This document shows, in pieces, positions 55,950-64,000 of a stretch of DNA of 64,000 nt. Source of the stretch: Inia geoffrensis. Its lineage: Eukaryota > Chordata > Mammalia > Artiodactyla > Iniidae. The notes beneath the pieces are model-generated. The model saw only the letters and a program-made list of their open reading frames with translations, ran no database searches and had not been told where the DNA came from. Where the stretch lies: positions 55,218,001-55,282,000 of the forward strand of contig CM070903.1 in assembly GCA_036417435.1 (NCBI GenBank). Direction: 5' to 3'. A program made the translations under genes and the position numbers. Numbering within the stretch: the first letter of the stretch is position 1; each line of letters opens with the position of its first letter.

Positions 55950-57090
55950 AAAAGAAAAGTAAATTAGGATTGTTCATTCATGAATCAATCTCCCAAACCA
56001 TGGAACTCAAATATCGGAACTTGTCGTGTTGCCTGGGCAGTAGAAAATGGCTTAGTGAGTTAAGTACTCACAGATTCAACACATTGGGGCAGCCAGCATC
56101 AGACCCACTTCCATGGCTTACCTGCTTCTTTGCCTGCAATCACTTAGGCTGTATAAAGGTAGAGCTTTCTTCCCTGACTTCATAGGCATCTTTCCTTTTC
56201 TACTCTTCACCCCACAACTCGAGTTGGTACTTTCACACATATATATTTCTTCTGTTTACAAATTGGGACACGGAAATATAAGTTTTACTGCCTTCGTGGC
56301 TAACGAATTTCTAGAAGCAGAAGCAGACAGTAATCACAGGTATCTGGCTGATGTGATCAACATGGATCTGAAGTAGTGATCAAGATGGAAGGGTCAGGGA
56401 TATACAGGTTGGGCATGTCATGGGGATATATGCCAGGGATATCTGAGACTTTAAGGACAGAGGAAAGTGGGGAGAGGAAGGCCAGCTTTAACCAGTTCAA
56501 CCATGGAGAGGTTTGCATAAACGGGGGCGGGGGGGTCTCTCTGGATCCTAATCACACATTTATTCACATTTGCTCCATCCCCAGCCCTTCTCTCCAGTAA
56601 CAGGGATAAGGTAACAGTTTAGCTGTAACCACAACAAGCAGGGAAAGACAATTGTTTCTGAAGACTAGAAAATAAACAATCAAGTGATTTTGAATGGTTG
56701 TTAAGGCATAAAGAACAAAGAGTTTTATGTCCTGTGAGGGTTTTAGGGTGTGCCCCATAAATGTTTCATACAAGCTACCATTTAAATAATAGGCACAACC
56801 TGATGGAGCTTGGGGAGTAGAGCTGATTTGTGAAGCATCATTATTAATGTGGTCTAGTCATTCTTCAGCTTAGGTGTTGATAAAAATAAGCTGGGTTGGG
56901 ATATTTATTTAAAATTCAGAGACTTCTTCACACGTCAGGGCCAGGAATCTGAATTTGTAACAAGTCACCTGGGTGATTCTGATGAACCGCATTTTGAAAG
57001 ATGCTATCATAAGACTGCAGAGTACTACGGATGCCATGGTGATTTGGAGCTAAAAATGAGTTCGTGTTTGACTACAGGACCACAGACATA
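55950..57090. other. Intergenic DNA
   Basis: Mostly unassigned. 56900-57005 ('gggccaggaatctgaatttg', 'cacctgggtgattctgatga') is a decayed hAT MER element. A G-rich run is at 56522-56535. No gene. Confidence 0.4.
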
Positions 57091-57108
57091 TTAAGAAAAC
57101 TAAACAAG

Positions 57109-57208
57109 GGAATTCCCTGGTGGTCCAGTGGTTAGGACTTGGTGCTTTTCATGGCCAGGGCCCGGGTTCGATTCCTGGTCGGGTAACTAAGATCCCTCAA
57201 GCTGCGAG
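57109..57208 (+). mobile_element. CHR-class SINE lacking an A tail
   Basis: Starts ggaattccctggtggtccag and stops at gctgcgag with no A tract. Yet TSD gaaaactaaacaag (57095-57108) versus gaaagctaaacaag (57209-57222), 13/14, is clear. Confidence 0.9.
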
Positions 57209-57499
57209 GAAAGCTAAACAAGTCAAATCAGAAGAGCATAAATACTCTTAAATTCTCCAATGTTACCAAATAACTGTGAGTATCACTATATTTTATAAAG
57301 AAGCAGAAGGAAATATTTAGTTCATTCCATCCATTGTAATCTCTGTGCCACCATATTAAATTTTAGCAATCTTCCAAGAATGGCCTTCCCAAATCTCTCA
57401 AGCATTTTAACTATCAACCTCAGGAGATAAAATTTCTATTTATCTTCCAGGGCTCCATATCACTGGACACAAAACATTACTCTACATGACAAGCCACAC

Positions 57500-57900
57500 T
57501 TAAAATAAGAGTTACTATTTATTGCGTGTCAGAGACTGTTTTTATATGCAGCACCTTGTTTAATTCTCACAATAAGCCTGACAGGTAGGGACCATTATAA
57601 TCTTCATTTTAGAGTTTATGCAACTGAGGACTAAGGCTTAGCAGGTTCAAGATGTTTGTCCAATGGATGGAAGCCAAATTTTGGTGGTGAGCATGCTGTA
57701 GTGTATACAGAAGTATAAATATAATGTTGTACACATGAAATTTATGTAACATTATGAACCAACGTCACCTTCAAAAAGAGAAAAGAGAAAAAGAAGCTTA
57801 TCCGAAGTCACATGACGAGTAAATAGCAGAGCCAATGTCTGAATTCAGATCTTTCTGACTCCAGAAGCACCAGCTCCTAAAGCTCTAGGCAATTCTATCT
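57500..57900 (+). mobile_element. MIR SINE interrupted by an L1 3' end
   Basis: MIR text 'gttactatttattgcgtgtc' to 'aagatgtttgtccaa' (57500-57663) resumes at 'cgaagtcacatgacgagta' (57800-57900). Confidence 0.75.
57664..57790 (+). mobile_element. L1 3' end inside the MIR
   Basis: 'gtagtgtatacagaagtata', 'gttgtacacatgaaatttat' and 'ttatgaaccaacgtcacctt' then A-rich tail is an old L1 3' end. A diverged TSD (aagatgtttgtccaa, aagcttatccgaa) may flank it. Confidence 0.7.
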
Positions 57901-58230
57901 CCACTGGAGTCTTCATTCACACACACCCTATGGACATGCACAGATAAAGCAAATGTCAATACTAATTGCATAGCTTACCAAAGATACACAATCCCAGCAG
58001 AGTAACAGGTCTGTTTCATAAAAAATGACATAAGATCGAAATATAGTTATGCCTCTCCAAAATATAAATAAAAACTAAAATCTACATCACTATCCAGTGC
58101 TTGCCATTCTTGCTAGACATGCTTTAACTATTGGAAATGGTGATTCTTGTTGCTAGCAGGTAAACTTTTTCGTTCAGTGTAGCTTCCACCTGAAACCTCC
58201 AATGCGTCATATTTTCTGACATATCTTCTT

Positions 58231-58522
58231 TTTTTTAATTTTTAAAAAAATTTAATTAATTTATTTTTGGCTGCATTGGGTCTTCGTTGCTGTGCACGGG
58301 CTTTCTCTAGTTGCGGCGAGCAGGGGCTACTCTTTGTTGCATTGCTTCTCATTGCGGTGGCTTCTCTTGTTGCAGAGCGCGGGCTCTAGAGCGCAGGTTC
58401 AGTAGTTGTGGCGCACAGGCTTAGTTGCTCTGCGGCATGTGGGATCTTCCCCGGCCAGGGCTCGAACCCGTGTCCCCTGCATTGGCAGGTGGATTCTTAA
58501 CCACTGAGCCACCAGGGAAGCC
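58231..58522 (-). mobile_element. CHR-class SINE, long form
   Basis: Reversed copy ending ccaccagggaagcc. TSD ctgacatatcttctt (58216-58230) versus ctgacataccttctt (58523-58537), 14/15. Confidence 0.93.
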
Positions 58523-58924
58523 CTGACATACCTTCTTATAACCACCAATACTTAAACTTTTGTGTTGCTGTTGAATACTCCTAATACATTTAGCCTCCTA
58601 CTGAAATTTCTGAAGCAAACAAAATAATCTCTCCCAGCCACTCACTAGTACACACAAACCCCAGAATTCTAAAAGAAGAATACTGACCACAAAAATCATA
58701 AAAAGGACATGTCCCAAAATAGTATTTTCTTTTATGTAGAATATCTAAGAATCTAAAGATCTCATAATCCAGCCTTTTTCCTTAGCGAAGGAAAACCTCT
58801 TTACCCTTTAAAACAGCTAAAGCTTTAGCACCCTCAGATCCTGCATTTGCTCCTTTACTTTTAGATTCCTTCAGCATTGTAAACTGGTTTGCTCTGCCTC
58901 CATCCGTGATTCCAAGGAACATTT

Positions 58925-59070
58925 TGTATTATGTTGTGTATTATATCCATCTCTGCTGCTAGACCATAGGCTCCATTAGCACGGGACCACATCTATTTGG
59001 TATCTCTTACAATACCCACACTACCTGACGCAAGGAAGGCACTTAATAAGTGCTGTTGAATGAATTAATG
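58925..59070 (+). mobile_element. L2 3' end
   Basis: 'gctgctagaccataggctcc', 'gcaaggaaggcacttaataa', 'gtgctgttgaatgaattaat' end an L2. Confidence 0.65.
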
Positions 59071-59784
59071 GACGCGTGACCCATGAAACTTAGTGGCTCC
59101 TAGAGCTTGGTTCTTTCTTCCAACCTCACCAGGAGAACAGTTTGAACTTTGGTGGATGCCTCTTTCTACTTTATTTCACTTAGGATTGAAAAGCCACTGG
59201 TTTTGCAGACAATCACCAAGAATTTGGACCAGCTCCTCTCCACTCATCACTTTGCAATACCTGTCAGATCACTGGTTCTTCCTCTTTTGGAGTGTTAGAG
59301 ACAACTCCAGTAGGTGAAGGCAGATACAGCCTCCAAACTGGGAAGGGAAGACTGGATACAGTGGTGGGGGATGAAAAAGTGAGAGCTTTCTGCTGCCTGC
59401 TTTTCTCTTGTGAACCGAACAAGTAAGACTGGAGAGAAGCAATGGGACTCTACTGAGCAGTTAAGGTATAGCAGGAAGATACCAATCATCTAAGACAGGA
59501 TGGCCAAAGGAGGCCTCGTCTGGCTGCATCCATTGACTTTGTTATGTCTGGAGCAGTTGGGGTCTTAGAGGGCAGAGAGACCATTATCCCCTGTCTGATG
59601 CTGGGGACCCAGATGTTGCTGAAAAGCCTTTCTTCTTCTAATTCAGAATTATCTACTTAGGGAAAGGTTTCTTTTATATTTATTTCTTCCCCCTCTTCAG
59701 CTCCTACTCAGGTCACATCTAAATGTAAAGTCAGAGCCAAGGGTGGGTGAATTCTGAAGTCATCCCAGCATAACTCCTCTTAGA

Positions 59785-59862
59785 ATATACCTTTCTTCCT
59801 TCCCTTCCTATTTCTTTCCTTCTTTCCTCTCTTCCCTTCCTCTCTCCTTCTATATTGTGACA
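59785..59862. repeat. Polypyrimidine tract
   Basis: About 75 bp almost free of purines, made of CTTCC/TTTCC/CTCTC units. Confidence 0.9.
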
Positions 59863-59901
59863 AGCAAAGTTACTCATTTCATTTTTCCTTCTCTCAAAAA
59901 G

Positions 59902-60133
59902 CACTGGCCAAAGGTCAGCACTTTAACAGACTTGTAACAGTCGATCTGATATTTGGAAAGAGGACTTTAGCAATCCAACAGACTAGAAATCTTGGTTTTT
60001 GAATGAAGAAGATGGTATTGTAAGAAAAAGTGTCAAATGATGGAAAAGGAAAACATCTCTTTGCAAATAGCTAAATCCTCCTAAGACCTGGAGTCGATTC
60101 TTCCACTGTAAAGAGACTTCCGTCTGATTTCAG
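59902..60133 (+). other. Candidate non-coding exon (weak)
   Basis: Acceptor-like site after a long pyrimidine tract (ttttccttctctcaaaaag then cactgg), and a donor-like tcag/gtaaca at 60134. All three frames contain stops, so it would be untranslated. Splice motifs of this quality occur by chance, so confidence is low. Confidence 0.15.
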
Positions 60134-61539
60134 GTAACACTTAATGCTTCCTTTTTAAGCACTGTCACATTGTTCTTTTAAAGCTGTCCTTTCTTGTCAG
60201 CCATCCTCAATAGATTTGTTTTTGTCAATAACTCCATATGGTGAGGGTGAGCCTAGAAGTGAATTCATATAAAAACCATTACTTAACACAACCTTTCCCC
60301 CTTAGTTTTAGCTCCATTACCTCAAAACATCACTGTTTTAGTTACCTTCTCAGTATGCCTCTCCTGTCTGTCCCATCCCACTCCGGGTTAAAGGAAACTT
60401 TCTCATGAGTTGTACTTCCTGCATTGCAAGTGTAGCTTCAGAAAATATCCCTGGCCTATTGCCTATCTCCGAGCCCTGATAATCTCACTTCGGTTGGGGT
60501 TTAAATTATAGCTTTCTGTTGGTTGTTCCTTGCCGTAACTTTACCTGCGTGGTGATTCTAATAAATCCCCGTTTTATTTAGCTAGTTTGAGAAGATCGCT
60601 GTAGAATGTAACAGGGAGTAAAAATAAGTTTAAAAAACTTTAAGAGACCACCTAGGCACTCTAAATGTGTTCAGATTTCCGAGCTCTATTGAACAATACC
60701 CGAGAGTCTTGAGAAAATATGCAGTTAAGTTTGCACTGTTGAACACCAATGGAAATCCTTTCTGGAATGAGTCAAGGGATAGAACATATAAATAAACAAA
60801 CATACAAGGAAATAATTTATTTCTAAATATATGTGAGTATAAAATCAGGCCATAAACACTCTAGTTAAATTTCTTGGGATTAGGGGAAGAAAGGTGGATT
60901 CTGCAAATTATATGGTTGTAAATGAGATACCGAGCCTAGATAATATTTTAGAAAGTGCTATGTAGTGGAATGCCCATTATATCATCCCATCCCTGTCCTC
61001 ACTTTAGAGGACAATTTCTGCCTACAAACACCAAAAGAGCAGCCCTCCATTATAGGGGAGTCCTTGCCCTCACCTGGTGGCATTGACAGTGGAGGAGGCC
61101 ATGTGCTTTTTGTTTCCACACCTGATTGTCCTTACTGCACTTGAGTTCTGTGAAAGACCCCAATATTTGTCCAGTTAAGTTCCCTTTTCTCTTCAGCTTA
61201 TCTGAGTGGCTTTAGGGTCCTTGGAACGAAATGAAATCTGACTAAGATAAGCAAGTGAAGGAAAGATCTGTGTGTACTCAAAAAAAGGACCAAGTAATCG
61301 TTAGAAGCCAGCATGGAGTTCCTAAGACTAGCCTAAATCTATTTTTCTTTTGTAACAAGGTTAATAAACTGATAGCTCAGTTGCACTGTGGCCGTTGGAT
61401 GTGTTACAGATCTCTTGTTTTTACTTGCCTAGTATCTATTTGCCTTCTCTTAGTAGTACTCCAGTTTTACTTTGGAAAGCTAATAGCCTTTGTATGCAAT
61501 CCTTTTTTCTATTGCTTTCTTAAAGTATTTTCAAAATAT

Positions 61540-61660
61540 ATTTGATACATACAAAAGAATAATGTAGCATCTATGTAAGTTATAAAATGAGCACCTGTGA
61601 GTCCACCAAGAAGCAGAATGTTAGCAACACATTGCCTCCATCTAAATAATTCTGTACTAG
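61540..61660. mobile_element. Possible old L1 3' scrap
   Basis: 'tatttgatacatacaaaaga' then 'gagcacctgtgagtccacca' resembles an L1M segment. Low security. Confidence 0.35.
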
Positions 61661-62125
61661 CTCATCTCCCTGCTGCCTCCAATAATGCCCCATTCTCCCC
61701 ACAGCATGTAACCATGCAATCTTGGTGGGAGGGTCAAGCAAAGTGTCCTCTTCTACTTTGGCCAAAGAGTAAGCATAAAACTTGGATAAGGGCAAGTGGA
61801 CTCTTCCATTCCACTCTTTTTCGTGGCACAAAGAAGGGAAGAAAAAGAGTTTGAGCAAATTCATCATAATGAAGATAGTCTCACCAAAAGTGATCTCAAT
61901 CCCTAGAGTTGACAGTGCCCCTGGGCTTTCTGAAATCTGGCTCTTGCAGCTTTTCTTTTATTTCTAAGAGCCTTCTCATATCATTCCATAATTTCCTCTT
62001 TTTGTTTTAATTAACCAGAATTAGTATAACCCAGCCATCAAAGAACTCCTCTCTGGTAACATTAGTGAATGAAAATTTCATAAAGCCTTTTGACAAAGTC
62101 ACATCAGATGTCTTCATGAGTGGGC
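61661..62125. other. Intergenic DNA
   Basis: Nothing recognised. Overlapping frames at 61580-61867 on opposite strands have no motif. Confidence 0.4.
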
Positions 62126-62129
62126 TACA

Positions 62130-62340
62130 AAAAATATGGATAGGATGAGAGTGAAATTACAAAATAATGGTCACCTCTGGGGAGAACTGGAGAGGAACTG
62201 GACCAGCGAATGGGGCTTCAATTGTATATTCAATGTTTTATTTCTTATAAAGAAATCTGAGGCAATAAAATAATATGTTAAATTATAATAAAGCTCCTAC
62301 ATGATTGCTATTTTATATTATTCTTTATAAATTTCTTTAG
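62130..62340 (+). mobile_element. L1 (old) 3' end
   Basis: 'ggtcacctctggggagaact', 'gggcttcaattgtatattca', 'gttttatttcttataaagaa' and 'tatattattctttataaatt' fit an old L1 3' UTR. Confidence 0.65.
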
Positions 62341-62349
62341 GTTTAAATT

Positions 62350-62465
62350 TTTTTTTTTTTTCTTTATGGGCCTCAAGGGATCTCAATTCCCCAGCCAGGG
62401 ATTGAACCCTAGGCCATGGCAGTGAAAGCGCCAAATCCTAACCACTAGACCACCAGGGAGTTTCC
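62350..62465 (-). mobile_element. CHR-class SINE, short form
   Basis: Reversed copy, T tail, 'ccagccagggattgaaccct' and 'ccaccagggagtttcc' end. TSD unclear (shared taaattttt on both sides). Confidence 0.85.
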
Positions 62466-62539
62466 AGCTCTAAATTTTTAAAATTTAGGTGAAATTAGGT
62501 GGCTGTATCACAGGTTCAACAACTGTGGTCATGGGAGTG

Positions 62540-62767
62540 CTGATTAATGATCAATGTCTACCTGTTGGGGGTAGGTGCTCTAGGTGCTGCCTTAGACAAT
62601 GCTTTTAAAAATGACTTGGAAAAATGTAAAGGCATCAAATTTGTGAATGAACCAAGGATAGTGAGATCAGTAGCAAATATGTTGAATGAAATAATCAGCA
62701 TACAAAAAGATGCTGGCAAAATGGAATTCTGGGCTGAATTTCATCAGCTAAAGAAAAAAGAAAACTC
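62540..62767 (+). mobile_element. CR1/L3 LINE fossil, first part
   Basis: The 77-codon frame here translates with 'IISIQKDAGKMEFWAEFHQL', matching the IQ-x-D-x-x-x-x-x-x-WA motif upstream of EKDLGVL in CR1-clade reverse transcriptases. It is a remnant, not a gene. A MIR follows at once. Confidence 0.55.
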
Positions 62768-63005
62768 TACCATTTATTGAATACTTATTATACGAAAGCA
62801 CTGTTTTAAGTATTTTATATACATTATTTTTATTAAATCATTTCAATAACCTTATGAGTTACATATTACCCTCCCCTTTACACATGAAGAATTGAAGCAA
62901 AGACAGGTTGTAAAATTTGTCCACACAAATTAGTAACTGCTGCATCCAAGCTCTGAACTCATGTTGTTTTAACTCCAAAGCCTTGAATCTTAACCACTAT
63001 ACAAC
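62768..63005 (+). mobile_element. MIR SINE inside the CR1/L3
   Basis: 'accatttattgaatacttat', 'tcatttcaataaccttatga', 'tttacacatgaagaattgaa', 'gaatcttaaccactatacaa' give full MIR order. Confidence 0.75.
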
Positions 63006-63104
63006 CACAGGGTTATAAAAGCTTATGCCTCAGTTTCCCCAAAATAAATCGTATAATAGAATGGAGGAGACATGCCTTAACAGTCCACATTTCAAACAAA
63101 AGGT

Positions 63105-63690
63105 TGTTTTTGGAGAATAAGCACAATAACGGTCAGCAGAGTGATGTGACTGCCAAAAAAGCGAGTTCCATCCTAGGTTGCAGTAATAGAAATTTTGTAT
63201 CAGAGAGAAGGGAGCCATGGTCATGCTGTACTGCAAACTGCCTCCGCCCCCACTTGCTCTAGATATCCCACGTGAAGGACAATAGGCAGGGTTTGAGGGA
63301 AGACCAAGAATCAGGAATAGGAAGAATGATTTAAGGAACCGGGACCGTTCACCTGGAAAAGGTACAGCTCAACGCAGGAGGCCGTCATGAGAGCTGTCTT
63401 CACATAATTCAAGTGGCACATGGAAAAGGGATTAGATTGTTCTATGTGGTAACCAGGGAATAGAAAAAGGAGCACTGGATAACACTTAGGAGGAGAGAAG
63501 GTATATTTTAGGAGGAGAGAAGGTACGTTAAAGATTTGGAAGAACTCTGTAGTGGTCAAAACCATCAGAAGATGAAATAGATGGTCTTGGGAAGAAAGGA
63601 GTTCCCAAGAGCTGGATGTGTCACAGTATACCTTCCCTGTTCGGGATGTTGTTGAAGCTTCTAATGAGACGGTGGCTAAAAGGGCTGTCT
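63105..63690 (+). mobile_element. CR1/L3 LINE fossil, second part
   Basis: Translation gives 'QQSDVTAKKASSILGC', equivalent to the QQC-x-x-AAKKANGILGC motif of CR1-clade RT, then a deletion, then 'cacctggaaaaggtacagct' and 'gagagctgtcttcacata', equivalent to the SLEKRR-LRGD region. Many stops and shifts. It continues the element at 62540. Confidence 0.65.
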
Positions 63691-63930
63691 AATGCTAATG
63701 CTAGTGCTAACTGACTTTATTATCAAAACCATTAATGTAAAATCATCATCCACTTAGAGAACTATTTTTATGGTATGATCCTTAAGTGACGGCTTGGCAA
63801 ATCCCCCTTCCCCTGCCTGCTACCTAAGGCAGAAAGCTTGCAGAACTAGGTGTCTAGAACCTTACTACTACCCCAGCACTGCTACTGGCTGTATAATATT
63901 GAGAGAATCATTTAACCTTTCCCTGCTTCA
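63691..63930. other. Intergenic DNA, possible MIR scrap
   Basis: 63865-63930 ('gctactggctgtataatatt', 'catttaacctttccctgct') reads as a reversed MIR core. Confidence 0.4.
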
Positions 63931-63931
63931 A

Positions 63932-64000
63932 TTTTTTTTTACTAAATTTATTTATTTAATTTATTTATTATTTTTGGCTGCATTGGGTCTTCGTTACTGC
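63932..64000 (-). mobile_element. CHR-class SINE, long form, cut by the window end
   Basis: TTTATTTATT tail then ttggctgcattgggtcttcg and the window stops. Same start as the copies at 1421 and 58231. Confidence 0.85.

Larger units (their letters stand above)
59071..61530. other. Repeat-poor interval
   Basis: About 2.4 kb with only a pyrimidine tract (59785-59860) and a possible old LTR at about 61040-61260 ('gaaatctgactaagat' end). A candidate non-coding exon is described at 59902-60133. No coding exon recognised. Confidence 0.4.

Noticed and set aside
1..64000. A new multi-gene biological system
   Set aside because: I searched both strands for clustered coding regions with shared spacing, bacterial-type operons, or unusual arrays. 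Everything above background is explained by eukaryotic transposable elements and simple repeats.

Overview
This is a stretch of mammalian nuclear DNA with no protein-coding gene that I can support. It is built from interspersed repeats of several ages, with relatively unique intergenic or intronic DNA between them. I counted 33 tRNA-derived SINE copies of the CHR class. The full-length ones open with a Pol III A box (TGGCGCAGTGG) and a B-box-like GGTTCGTGCC, and they end in an A tail after GCGTACCGC. CHR SINEs are known from whales, hippos and ruminants. The dominant 200-bp form here is the kind that is abundant in Cetacea, and I see no ruminant BovB or Bov-tA elements. A whale or dolphin is therefore the best inference; hippopotamus is the main alternative.

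Layout. 1-12 kb: CHR SINEs (944, 1421, 2747, 6521, 10496), a reversed L1 fragment (4815), an intact solo MaLR LTR with a 5-bp target duplication (5795-6175), MIR, L2 and hAT fossils. 12-18 kb: two truncated 3' ends of the cetartiodactyl L1 type (12221, 15078), a CR1/L3 reverse-transcriptase fossil (about 12990), MIRs and SINEs. 18-22 kb: a class I ERV solo LTR with a 4-bp duplication (18260-18954), then a SINE inside a SINE (20253-20753). 23.9-27.2 kb: a three-level nest in which an L1 is broken by a mariner, which is broken by a SINE. 27.6-35 kb: a reversed MaLR LTR, hAT fossils and a repeat-poor interval with a cluster of GATA-type hexamers near 31.1 kb. 35-46 kb: an L1 ORF2 fossil, a reversed L1, a pogo/Tigger-like MITE (41912-42161), and two young SINEs arranged tail to tail. 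46-59 kb: more young SINEs, an L1 inside an L1 (48.2 kb), a 34-bp remnant of a mariner end (50238), and a CAGGGATT-type hAT element split by an LTR-like insertion (53 kb). 59-64 kb: repeat-poor DNA, a CR1/L3 fossil interrupted by a MIR, and a SINE running off the window end.

The elements are not a pathway. What they record is the order of insertions, because most young copies keep target-site duplications (TSDs) readable by eye. Retrotransposed copies have 9-18 bp duplications next to A-rich tails, as expected from L1 machinery; the mariner and the Tigger-like element sit between TA dinucleotides. No new biological system is evident. The most interesting items are reuse of one target site by an L1 and a SINE (15.07 kb), a 15-bp unit in the SINE present once, twice or three times in different copies, three B-box-like motifs in the ERV LTR, and the unexplained insertion in the hAT element at 53 kb. 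Repeat family names are from memory of consensus features and were not checked against a library; boundaries of ancient repeats are approximate.
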